64,000 nt of DNA, taken from Bradyrhizobium diazoefficiens USDA 110 (GTDB lineage: Bacteria; Pseudomonadota; Alphaproteobacteria; Rhizobiales; Xanthobacteraceae). The notes below the pieces were generated by a model. That model was not told the origin of the DNA. It saw nothing but the letters and a program-made list of their open reading frames with translations, and did not search any database. The translations under genes were made by a program, and so were the position numbers. The first letter of the stretch is position 1. Each line of letters begins with the position of its first letter. Shown here piece after piece: positions 44,417 through 53,604 of the stretch. The DNA is taken from contig NC_004463.1 in the NCBI RefSeq assembly GCF_000011365.1, positions 1,722,001 through 1,786,000 of the forward strand. Direction: 5' to 3'.

Positions 44417-46103
44417 ATGAACGCAGTGACGGTGGGCTTTGGGGCGCAGACCGCGACCACGACGCTGCAAAGGTTTGTCCGCTTTGTGCGCGGCTCCGGT
44501 AGCCTGAGCGTGGCCGACAAAGTCTATTCCATCGCCGGATTTTTGACGATCGTCACAATGTTTCTGTTGGTGATGTCGGTCCAATGCGTGCGCCTGCAGA
44601 CGAACTATCGGCACATGCAGATCGATTCGGCGTCGGCTGCCGTCAATATCGGGCGCGTCAACGCCCTGATCTACGCGATCGTGATGGAGTCGCGCGGGAT
44701 CTACATGTCCACCGAACCGGCGAAAGTAAAGCAATTCGCGGACGAGTTGGTCAAGTGCAGCGGCGAGCTCACGGCGGTGATGATGCGCTGGGGGCAGACT
44801 GTCCATCCCGACGATCTCGAGCAATTCGAGGCGTTCAAACAGCGAGTGATGCAGTTCATCGACTTTCGGCTGGAACTGGTGCGGCGGGGGCTCGAGATCA
44901 GTCCGGCCGCGGCTCGTGAATGGGACGATAACCAGGCCAATCGCACCGTGCGCAGCAAGCTCAATGCTGACCTCGAGGCACTGCAGCGATCCTACGATAA
45001 GCGAGCCCGCGAAGCCGACCAGCTTGCTGACGAGAACCGCTATGCGGCCTGGTACCTGTTCATGCTTGGACTCGCGGCGCTGGTCCTTGCCGCGATCAAC
45101 GTCCTCGTCATGCGCGACTCCGTGGTCGGGCGGCTCTCCGATATCGCGCAAGCAACCGACCGGATCGCCGCAGGAGACATCAAGAGCGAGGTGCCGCATC
45201 TGATGCGGCACGACGAGATCGGGCATCTGGCCCAACATGCAGCACTTCCGTGATGCCATGCAAAAGATTCTAGAGCTGGAGCAGCTCGAGTTCAACACGG
45301 CGCAGCAACGCGACGCCGCTATAACCCAGCGCGACCAGTTCAACGACAAGTACCAGGCCAAGAAGTGGCAGTTATCGGCGGCGATCAACAGCATGCCGCA
45401 AGGCCTCATCATGCTTGACGGCAGGGCCAATGTCGTCGCGATGAACAATAACTATCGGCGGATCTACAATCTGCCAGAGACGATCAGGGCTGGCTCTACG
45501 CTGGAGAAAATCCTGCAGCATCGTATCAAGAGCGGGCTCTTCAGCGACGACATCGCGAAACATCTCGCGGCGATTGTCGATCGAATCGCCCGGCGCGAGC
45601 CGACCGCCTATGAGATCGCGCTAAATGACGGCCGCACCATCAATATCTACGAGCGTCCGATGGATGGCGGCGGGTGGGTGTCCGTGCATGAGGACGTCAC
45701 CGACCTGCGACATGGCCAGCGGATGTTGGAGAGGACTGAGCGTCTGCTGGCCACCATTGTCGAGAACGTTCACGAAGGCATCATCGCCAAGGACGCGCGC
45801 ACCTTGCGTTACCTCTTCGTCAACAAGGCGGCGGAGAAGATGATCGGCATGTCGCGGGCCGAAATCGTCGGCAGGACCGCGCGCGAATTGTTCTCCCCGG
45901 AGGCGGCCGACTTGATCGAACGGCGCGACCGGCAGTTGCTTGCCCAGAAGCAACAGTTCGAACCCATTGTCGATACTATCGACAGCCCCGTTCGCGGACG
46001 GCGTGTGATCTGTGCGCGACGGCTGCAGATTGGCGGCGCCGGAGAGCAGCCGCACACCTTCGTGACTATGGTCGAGATGGGAGCGGATCGCGAACGTCAA
46101 TAG
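44417..46103 (+). pseudogene. HAMP-PAS sensor protein, frameshifted and missing its output domain
   Basis: The first frame (44417-45253) has an N-terminal TM (IAGFLTIVTMFLLVMSV), a helical periplasmic sensor of about 150 aa, a second TM (YLFMLGLAALVLAAINVLV) and a HAMP domain (GRLSDIAQATDRIAAGDIKS). Just after it the reading shifts near 45240. From 45237 the second frame continues (QHFRDAMQKILELEQLEFNT), with a coiled coil and two PAS domains (INSMPQGLIMLDGRANVVAM; VENVHEGIIAKDARTLRYLF). It stops at 46103 without a GGDEF, EAL, kinase or MCP output domain. A small indel explains the frameshift. Confidence 0.8.
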
Positions 46104-46461
46104 GGCGATCACACGTCGCCCCTCCTGAGTCGACCGCGCCGGAACTGGACTCGCGGGTACAGTGGGATGCTGCTACCCCGAGGAGGTATCCGGCGAAAAA
46201 CGCCGGCATTGTATGCATCTGCGCAGGATTTTGTCTCTCCAGCGCTGCTCATTGCATCATTCGAGATCAAAACCTGGCTACAGTCGCCGATTAATCGGGC
46301 GACGCAACGCGATCGAGCGTATCGCTTCGCCACGAGGGCGCACAAAGAGCCGAGCTCGTGCGCCCGGTGCCCGAAAATGCAGCCACATTTAGCAGAAACG
46401 GTGCCGCTCTTTACGTGCGGGCACGATGTTGCCGCACGAGCGTCCGCCAAAGGAGGCGAAA
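46104..46461. other. Intergenic, no gene seen
   Basis: About 360 bp of unassigned sequence after the sensor remnant. The last 15 bp hold a strong AAAGGAGGCGAAA ribosome binding site for the zinc-ribbon gene. Confidence 0.4.
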
Positions 46462-46707
46462 ATGCAGAATAGCTCTCATAGCTCCGAAAACCGAGGGTGC
46501 TGTGCGGTGTGTGGTGGAAGGTTCGGGCTGATCCGCCATTACTGGTGGCGAACGGCCCTTTGCTCCAGGAAATGCGTCGATCGCTTCAACGCCCGGCGGG
46601 AGGCAGACCAGAAGTGGCTGCGCCGGCTGTTGGCGGCTCCTGCAGAATGCGAGACAAGCCCGAACGGAGCGCATTGCGTGCCATGCACACAGCAACCAGT
46701 TGCTTAA
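46462..46707 (+). CDS. Small zinc-ribbon protein
   Basis: 81 aa with a near-perfect Shine-Dalgarno (AAAGGAGG) 5 bp before the ATG. CCAVCGGRFGLIRHYWW, then CSRKCVDRFNARREADQKWL gives a CxxC...CxxxC zinc-binding knuckle followed by a basic helix. The tail has three further Cys. It probably binds metal and perhaps nucleic acid. Small proteins of this type are common in rhizobial accessory DNA; role unknown. Confidence 0.7.
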   Translation: MQNSSHSSENRGCCAVCGGRFGLIRHYWWRTALCSRKCVDRFNARREADQKWLRRLLAAPAECETSPNGAHCVPCTQQPVA

Positions 46708-46863
46708 CTGCAGGAAGCTGCGGTGGACTTCCGAAATGAACGACTAAAGTCCATCAGCGATGCGAGAGTTGCAGGGGCTCCGGCTCATGCCTGCGTTTCT
46801 TCGGATAAACGATGCAGCCCTGCATTGTGTGGTTGAGCTGACCGAGCATCTCGCGCTAGGCTT

Positions 46864-47060
46864 TGGAGCTCCTCGCCGGGGGCACTCGGGAAAGGGGCTC
46901 GCCTGCGGCGATCGCTATCACTGCCCCGTTCCCGGGTGCCGCTATTGAACCGGTCTCGTCGCCGCACTCGGTCTCGCGTGCCGCCTTCGGCGTCGCTATG
47001 CTCACGCTCCTGCGGGTGCCATCTCTCGAAGGCGATGCGCCCCTGGCGCACGCCTGATCA
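46864..47060. repeat. Direct repeat, copy 2
   Basis: Partner of the repeat at 41440-41690: GGAGCTCCTCGCCGGGGGCA, ATCGCTATCACTGCCCCGTT, GCGCCCCTGGCGCACGCCTG. It lies upstream of the real ardC leader, in the same position as copy 1 relative to the ardC remnant. Confidence 0.8.
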
Positions 47061-47117
47061 GGCCTGCAGCCTGGCAGATTGCGAAGAGTCTGAGAGTAAG
47101 AGTGCAGGCTGGGTTTT

Positions 47118-47173
47118 CGTGACGGGTTAGAAGCTGCGAGAGAGGCTCGCGGCGCCCGTCGCGGAGAACCGCG
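47118..47173 (+). promoter_or_regulatory. Conserved ICE gene leader, copy 2 (ardC)
   Basis: CGTGACGGGTTAGAAGCTGC, then GAGAGAGGCTCGCGGCGCCC and GTCGCGGAGAACCGCGATG. Similar to the leader at 41838 and, less closely, to that at 48187. The terminal CGCGG...CCGCG can pair just before the start codon, so a translational control hairpin is possible. Confidence 0.5.
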
Positions 47174-48136
47174 ATGTCAAATCCTACTGTTCGCGCGCGC
47201 GCCGGCCAGGACCGGGCGAACCTCTATAACGAAATTACCGACAAGATCATTGTCGAGCTTGAGGCCGGACGCGTCCCCTGGGTTCAGCCGTGGGGTACGG
47301 CCGCGGCGAAAGCGCCGTTGGCCATCCCGAAAAATGCTTCGACCGATCGGTCCTACAGCGGGATCAACGTCCTTCTGCTCTGGGGAAGCACGATCGAGCA
47401 TGGTTACAGCGGTCAAAGCTGGCTCACGTTTCGGCAGGCGCTGTCGCTTGGAGGCTATGTGCGCAAGGGGGAGCGTGGCACCGCGGTGGTCTACGCCGAC
47501 CGTTTCGTGCCGCGCGATGAGAAACAGCGCGCCGCCGAGACCGGCGACGAAGCGCAGGCCATTCCATTTCTCAAGCGATTTACCGTTTTCAACACGGACC
47601 AATGCGACGGACTCCCCGGCGAGATCGCGACCGCGGCTCCGCCACCGCCGCCAGGTCTGATCGAGCCTACCGTGGAAACTTTGATCAGGGCCACCGGGAT
47701 CACATTTCGGATTGGTGGCGATCGCGCATTCTACGCGCCGGCCGAAGACTTCGTGCAGGTCCCGCCGCCGCAGGCCTATTTCGAGCCGATCAATTGGCAC
47801 CGCACCGCGCTGCATGAACTCGGCCACGCGACCGGACATCGCTCGCGCCTCAACCGCGATCTTAGCGGATCCTATGGCACCAAGAAATATGCCTTCGAAG
47901 AACTGGTCGCCGAGTTGAGCTCCGCGTTCAGCTGCGCGTCGCTCGGGATCGTCCCGACCGTGCGCCATGCCGACTATATTGGCTCCTGGCTCGAAGTCCT
48001 GCGCGAAGACAATCGGGCTATCGTGCGTGCCGCCTGACAGGCGAGCAAGGCCGCGGACTATTTGCTCGGCTTCATTCCCGAGCCCATTGAGCACGCGTCG
48101 CTGGATTCGGCTGTTGCCGATCACGAGACGGCTTGA
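47174..48136 (+). pseudogene. ardC: ArdC-like antirestriction protein, premature TGA near the C-terminus
   Basis: The open part (47174-48037, 287 aa) has the ArdC N-terminal ssDNA-binding domain (LYNEITDKIIVELEAGRVPW, WGTAAAKAPLAIPKNASTDR, SYSGINVLLLW) and a zincin-like C-terminal domain with HELGHATGH and the downstream Glu region FEELVAEL. A TGA at 48035-48037 interrupts the usual RAAxQASKAADYLLGF end; the same frame continues to 48136. The zinc site is upstream of the stop, so partial function is possible. ArdC proteins protect entering DNA from host restriction and are typical early genes of rhizobial ICEs and plasmids. Confidence 0.85.
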
Positions 48137-48186
48137 TGCTTGGCCTCCTGTCGCCGCGCAAGAGTGAGAGGAGGGGGCGCTATTCG

Positions 48187-48241
48187 CGACGGGTTGGAAG
48201 CCGAGAGAGAGTCTCACGGCCGCCCGTCGTGGAGAGCCAAA
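48187..48241 (+). promoter_or_regulatory. Conserved ICE gene leader, copy 3 (parB-like gene)
   Basis: GCGACGGGTTGGAAGCCGAG, then AGAGAGTCTCACGGCCGCCC and GTCGTGGAGAGCC. The third and most diverged copy of the leader before ardC, here preceding the ATG at 48242. Confidence 0.45.
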
Positions 48242-50393
48242 ATGACGAAAGCCGTACAAAAGATCACGCTGTCGCCTTCAAGGGACATCCCCTTCAACAA
48301 GCTCGTGCTCAGCCAATCGAACGTTCGCCGCGTCAAGGCCGGCGTTTCGATCGAGCAGCTAGCCGAGAGCATCGCGCAGCGTACGCTTCTGCAAAGTCTA
48401 AGTGTCCGGGCCGTCGTTGATCCTGATGGCAACGAGACCGGCATGTTCGAGGTACCAGCGGGAGGCAGGCGCTATCGCGCTCTCGAGCTCCTGGTGAAAC
48501 AAAAGCGGATGTCGAGGACGCAGGCGGTGCCGTGCGTCGTTCGCGAAGGGGGCCTTGCCGAGGACGATTCGATGGCGGAGAACGATGAGCGGGTCGGCCT
48601 GCATCCGCTTGATCAGTTTCGGGCCTTCCAGACGCTCCGCGATCTCGGCATGAGCGAGGAAGACATTGCCGCGCGCCATTTCGTGAACCCTGCGATCGTC
48701 AAGCAGCGCCTGCGCCTGGCGTCGGTCTCGCCGAAGTTGCATGACGTCTATGCCGAAGACGGCATGACGCTCGAGCAGCTCATGGCGTTCTCAGTTACTG
48801 CGGATCACGCCCGCCAGGAGCAAGTCTGGGAGAACCTCAGCCGTTCCGGTTATGACGAGCCATACCAGATCCGCCGCATGCTCACCGAGAACACAGTGCG
48901 CGGGTCCGATCGCCGGGCGCAATTCGTGGGCCTCGACGCCTATCAGCAGGCGGGTGGCGGCGTTCTGCGGGATCTGTTCGAGCACGACGACGGCGGTTGG
49001 CTTCAGGATATCGTGTTGCTCGACCGCCTCGTGATCGAAAACTCAAAGCCGAAGCTGAGACGATTGCTGCCGAGGGCTGGAAGTGGATCTCAGTCGCCGT
49101 AGAGTTCTCCTACGGTCACACACAAGGCCTCCGGAAAATCGAAGGAAAATCTGTCGATCTCTCGCCTGGGGAGCGGGCCACCATCGATGCCCTGAACACC
49201 GAGCAAGCCAAGCTTGAAACCGAATACCAGGATGCCGACGAATTGCCCGAAGAAGTCGATCAGCGCCTCGGCGAAATCGAGTCGGCGCTGGCGGCGTTCG
49301 AGAACCGGCCGATGCTTTACGATCCGGCGGAGATCGCCCGGGCTGGTGTCTTCATCAGCATCGATTCCGAAGGACGGCTCTGCGTGTATCGTGGTTACGT
49401 CCGGCCTGAGGACGAAGTGCCGGCAACCGATCCTGATATCGCGCAGGCCGCCGATCCGTCGTCGAACGAAGGGAAGGAGCCCAGCACTTCAGTCCAGCGC
49501 ACGGTCATCGCAGTCGCGGGTAGTGCGCCTGATGCCGAAGAAGAAGATGACGACGCGGCCAGGCCTCTGCCGGATCGGTTGATCACCGAGCTGACGGCGC
49601 ATCGCACGTTGGCATTGCGCGACGCGCTGGCAGAAAATCCTGCGATCGCGTTCCAGCGGTGCTGCACAACTTCGTGCTGACGGCCTTTTACCGGTTCGCG
49701 TCATCCGGAAGCTGTCTAGAGATCGGCCTTCGCACGCCGAACTTTCCTGCCCAAGCTCCGGGGCTGAGGGAAAGCGCCTCCGCCAAGGCTGTCGAGGCGC
49801 GGCACGAGGCCTGGAAGGCGCGGTTGCCGAAGAGGGAGAACGATCTTTGGGATGCGCTAACGGCTCTCGATGGTGGTGCACAAGCATCGCTGTTCGCCCA
49901 CTGTGCATCTTTTGCGGTCAATGCCGTCTATGAGCCGGCCAATCGCTACAATCAGGCTCGCGTCTCAGCACACGGCGTCCGCACGCGTCTCGACCGCGCT
50001 GATGTGCTGGCGCGGGCGGTCGGGCTAGACATGGTGCAGGCAGGGTGGAAGCCCTCCGTCGACAACTATCTCGGCCGGGTCACCAAGCCGCGCATTCTGG
50101 AGGCCGTACGGGAGGCTAAGGGCGAGTCGTCGGCTCAACTGATCGACCATCTTAAGAAGGCCGACATGGCCAAGGAGGCCGAGCGCCTTCTGGATGGCTC
50201 AGGCTGGTTGCCGGAGCCGCTGCGTCTCGTCGATCCCGATGCAGCGCCAGTGGGGCAGGAGGGCGAAGCGGGCCGGCTGCCCGAATTCCTCGCCGACGAT
50301 GAGGATCAGGAAAACGCCAGCGACGATGATCCGCACAGCTCGACGCGGCTGAATGAAATTAAGGAGCGGGATGGCACGGCCGTCCCGCAGTAG
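48242..50393 (+). pseudogene. ParB/RepB/Spo0J-like ICE protein split by two single-base deletions
   Basis: Three frames make one protein of about 716 aa. 48242-49045 has the ParB nuclease-like domain (QSNVRRVKAGVSIEQLAESI, VPAGGRRYRALELLVKQKRM, DEDSM-type acidic patch) and an HTH (GMSEEDIAARHFVNPAIVKQ). At about 49045 one A is missing from an A run and the frame shifts to KLKAEAETIAAEGWKWISVA. At about 49665 one G is missing and the frame shifts to VLHNFVLTAFYRFASSGSCL, ending in an acidic tail at 50393. Such long ParB-like proteins follow ardC in rhizobial ICEs and probably act in DNA transfer or maintenance. The clean single-base losses could be sequencing errors. Confidence 0.82.
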
Positions 50394-50398
50394 CGCGG

Positions 50399-50430
50399 GG
50401 GACCGGCGTGCGGCGCCGGTCCCTATTTTT
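50399..50430 (+). terminator. Rho-independent terminator after the parB-like gene
   Basis: A perfect 10-bp stem, GGGACCGGCG / CGCCGGTCCC, with a 5-nt loop, followed by TATTTTT, starts 6 bp after the stop codon at 50393. Strong intrinsic terminator geometry. Confidence 0.85.
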
Positions 50431-50461
50431 ATGCCCGAGGTCTGAGAGGGAGAGCGGGCCG

Positions 50462-50518
50462 GGAAGGGTTTGAGCCGTCCAGGTCAGAGGAGAGCGCCTG
50501 GCGGTTCGACCCCTTCCT
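50462..50518 (+). promoter_or_regulatory. Long hairpin in the leader of the methyltransferase gene
   Basis: GGAAGGGTTTGAGCCGTCCA at one side pairs with CCTGGCGGTTCGACCCCTTC at the other, giving a nearly continuous stem of about 20 bp with a 13-nt purine-rich loop (TCAGAGGAGAGCG). It begins about 32 bp after the terminator and ends 22 bp before the ATG at 50541, so it lies in the 5' leader of that gene. The strength and position suggest a structured regulatory RNA. Confidence 0.6.
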
Positions 50519-50540
50519 GCTCTCCGAAAGAATTCCTGCC

Positions 50541-51811
50541 ATGACCGAATCTCTCGTCGGCGGCGCTGCCGCCGCGCCGCTTTCGTTGCGCGCCGCTGCA
50601 ACTTTCACCTCCGCCGCCGTCAGGGCAGCGCGACAGCTCCTGACCGAGTTCGAACGCGGTAGGGGCATCGATGCCGCTGTTCTGCGTAGCGCCATGGAGG
50701 CTGCGTTCGGCGCCTCCGACGCGGCCGGCGCCTGGAACTGGAAGACCGCCTATGACGTCTGCGAGGCGGCAACCGTTCTGTTCCTTCGTAAGTTCGGACC
50801 GGCCATACGGGCCAGGGCTGGCTCGACGGCCGCCATGCTGCCGATGCTGGCGAAAGTCGCGAACCGTCTGCCGACCCACACGCGGCGTTCCGAGGACAGT
50901 CAGGCGCTTCAGCAATTCTCGACGCCGATCCCGCTTGGGCTGATTGCATGCACCGCAGCCGCCATTACATCCGCCGATCGCGTTCTGGAGCCTTCTGCCG
51001 GGACCGGTTTGCTCGCCATCTTTGCCGAGCTCGCCGGCGGCGACTTGGTGTTGAACGAGTTGGCCGAGAGCCGGGCGGGATTGCTCGAGCATCTATTCGC
51101 GGATGTTAACGTCACGCGGTTCGATGCTGCTCAGATCGATGACCACCTCGACGCGAGCGTTGTGCCGAGCGTCGTTCTGATGAACCCGCCGTTCTCCGCG
51201 GTGGCGAATGTCGATCGACGAATGGCGGACGCCGCCTTCCGGCACATCGCTTCGGCGCTCGCGCGTCTTCGCGATGGCGGACGCCTCGTCGCCATCGCTG
51301 GCGCGGGCCTTGCGCCGGATAACCCGGCGTGGCTAGAGGCCTTTGTTCGCCTCCAGGAGCGCGGACGGGTCGTGTTTTCTGCCGCGATCGACGGCGCCGT
51401 CTACGCCAAGCACGGCACTCAGACGGACACGAGGCTGCTCGTCATCGACAAGTTACCCGCTGCCGATCCGAAGGCATTTCCCACCTCGCAAGGCATGGCC
51501 GGCGATGTCCCCGCCTTGCTCGAGTGGGTCACCCAGCATGCGCCCCCGAGGTTGCCCGTCACTGCGCCGGTCGTAGCCGACGTCATTAGGCGCCCTGCAA
51601 TCTCCCGATCGGCCGGCGCCATTGCACCCAGCCCCTCATCCACTTCGGGGAGCGCGCCAGAAGGTGTGGAGCTTGCGTACAAGATCGTCGAATGGTCGCC
51701 GCCGGAAAGCGCCCGCCTCACCGATGCGCTCTATGAGGAGTTCGGATTGCAGTCGATCCGTATTCCCGGATCGTGTGCACATCCGACCAAGCTCGTGCAG
51801 TCGGCGGCGAT
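50541..51811 (+). pseudogene. Methyltransferase/helicase (strawberry notch-type) gene, 3' part deleted
   Basis: About 420 codons of the N-terminal region of very large (about 1,400 aa) ICE proteins with a class I DNA methyltransferase domain followed by a helicase domain. SAM-binding motif: DRVLEPSAGTGLLAIFAELA. Catalytic motif IV: VVLMNPPFSAV (NPPF, as in N6-adenine methylases). It reads normally through LQSIRIPGSCAHPTKLVQSA, then the expected sequence stops and trbL sequence begins at about 51812, leaving the frame to run out at 51881. The helicase part is gone. Confidence 0.82.
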
Positions 51812-52828
51812 GGCTACCTCATCGGTAACTGGAACAGTCTGGCGCGCATCGTCTTCGAGAGCTTTGCCGGTCTTGGCCTGAAAGCATCAGGCGCAAGCCT
51901 CTCCGCATCGGATTTCCTGAGACCTGGAAAGATCGCTCAAGTCGGACTTGATGCCGGCCGACCGCTCCTCGATTCGATCTCCAACCTGATGGGCTACATC
52001 AGCTTTTTCGAAAATTTCGTCCAGATCGTGGTTCTTCTGTTCGCGTGGGTCGTGGTGCTGCTCGCCTTCTTCATTTTGGCGATCCAGCTCTTCGTCACCC
52101 TGATCGAGTTCAAGCTCACGACACTGGCCGGGTTCGTGCTCATTCCCTTTGGCTTGTTTGGCAAGACCACCTTCGCGGCGGAGCGCGTTCTGGGCAACGT
52201 CATATCTTCCGGCATTAAGATCCTGGTCCTGGCCGTCATCGTCGGCATCGGCTCCACCCTGTTCTCGCAGTTCACCGCAGGTTTCGGCGGTGCACAGCCA
52301 ACCATCGAAAACGCGATGACGCTGGTGCTCGCGGCGCTTTCCTTGCTGGGCCTCGGTATCTTCGGTCCGGGTATCGCAAACGGCCTGGTGTCGGGCGGCC
52401 CCCAACTCGGCGCCGGCGCCACGATTGGAACAGGCCTTGCTGCTGGCGGCATTGTTGCGGCTGGCGCGGGACTTGCCGCTGGCGGTGCCGGTCTCGCTGG
52501 TGGTGCGATTGCTGGCGGCGCGCGCGGTGGCGGCGCTGTCATCAGCGGAGCAACAGCCGCCTATCGAAGCGGCGGCCTTGCCGGCGTCGCGGAGGCTGGC
52601 GCTTCGGCTGCGACGAGTCCTTTGCGTCGAGCAGCGGCCGCCTTCGGAGGTAGTCAAGCGGGCGAGCAGGGCGCGAGCGCACCGGCCGAAGGGCAGCCCG
52701 ATTGGGCTCGCCGCATGAAGCGTGCTCAGACCATCCGGCATGGTGCCTCGGCCGCTGGCCACGCCGTCCGCTCGGGCGATCATGGTGGTAGCGGTTCCTC
52801 CGTCGATTTGTCCGAGGGAGAACGTTGA
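51812..52828 (+). pseudogene. trbL: TrbL, 5'-truncated conjugal transfer membrane protein
   Basis: From GYLIGNWNSLARIVFESFAG onward the sequence matches TrbL/VirB6: SISNLMGYISFFENFVQIVV, LLFAWVVVLLAFFILAIQLF, TLIEFKLTTLAGFVLIPFGL, GIFGPGIANGLVSGGPQLGA, then the Gly/Ala-rich tail. About 90 N-terminal residues with the first TM helices are missing, replaced by the methyltransferase fragment. TrbL is the polytopic inner-membrane core of the mating-pair T4SS. Translation could only begin at a fortuitous TTG or GTG near 51773, so it is probably non-functional. Confidence 0.88.
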
Positions 52829-52920
52829 GACGCACCCCGCATCTCTGCCGCACACCAGCGCCTCAAACCCTTCCATCGCACGACTTGAAACCGATCACTC
52901 GATATCAGGGGCAACCATCG

Positions 52921-53604
52921 ATGTTCAAACGGCCATCAGTTCACTACGGGCGCATGCCCGAGCCGATTACGCCTTATCAAAAGGCCGCGCAGGTTTGGGA
53001 CGAACGCATTGGATCAGCGCGCGTGCAAGCCAAGAGCTGGCGCCTGATGGCTTTTGGCTGCCTGATGCTGTCAGCCGGTCTCGCAGGTGGCCTTGTCTGG
53101 CAATCGAGTCAGGGCTCGATCACGCCGTGGGTGGTCGAAGTCGATCATCTCGGTCAGGCTCAGCGGATTGCGCCGGCTAACATTGAATATCAGCCCACTG
53201 ATGCGCAGATCGCTTATCATCTGGCACGCTTTATCGAGGATGTCAGAGGCCTACCGGCCGACGGGATCGTTCTGCGCCAAAACTGGCTGCGGGCCTATGA
53301 TTTTACGACTGATCGCGGCGCCGCTGCGCTCAACGACTACGCGCGCAGCAACGACCCCTTTGCCAAGCTGGGTAAGGCGCAAATCTCTGTCGAGGTCTCG
53401 AGCGTCATTCGTGCGTCGTCGGAAAGCTTTCGGGTCGCATGGACCCAGCGCATCTACGACAATGGCGCCTTGAACTCGACCGAGCGCTGGACTGCAATTC
53501 TTACAATCGTGATCGAGACGCCGCGCGAAGCCGAGCGCCTACGCAAGAATCCTCTTGGCGTCTATGTCCGCGCCATCAACTGGTCAAAGGAGTTGGGTCA
53601 GTGA
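52921..53604 (+). CDS. trbF: Conjugal transfer protein TrbF
   Basis: 227 aa from the ATG at 52921. A VirB8-like protein: a short cytoplasmic N-terminus (HYGRMPEPITPYQKAAQVWD), one TM (WRLMAFGCLMLSAGLAGGLV) and a periplasmic domain with WVVEVDHLGQAQRI, FIEDVRGLPADGIVLRQNWL and RWTAILTIVIETP. Inner-membrane assembly factor of the T4SS. Intact. Its stop overlaps the GTG start of trbG. Confidence 0.93.
   Translation: MFKRPSVHYGRMPEPITPYQKAAQVWDERIGSARVQAKSWRLMAFGCLMLSAGLAGGLVWQSSQGSITPWVVEVDHLGQAQRIAPANIEYQPTDAQIAYHLARFIEDVRGLPADGIVLRQNWLRAYDFTTDRGAAALNDYARSNDPFAKLGKAQISVEVSSVIRASSESFRVAWTQRIYDNGALNSTERWTAILTIVIETPREAERLRKNPLGVYVRAINWSKELGQ

Noticed and set aside
44132..45448. A 438-codon minus-strand frame
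   Set aside because: It is antisense to the clearly recognisable TM-HAMP sensor and has no family features.
47177..48259. A 360-codon minus-strand frame
   Set aside because: It is antisense to ardC, whose HELGH motif and N-terminal domain are unmistakable.
51887..52876. A 329-codon minus-strand frame
   Set aside because: It is antisense to trbL, with polar low-complexity composition.
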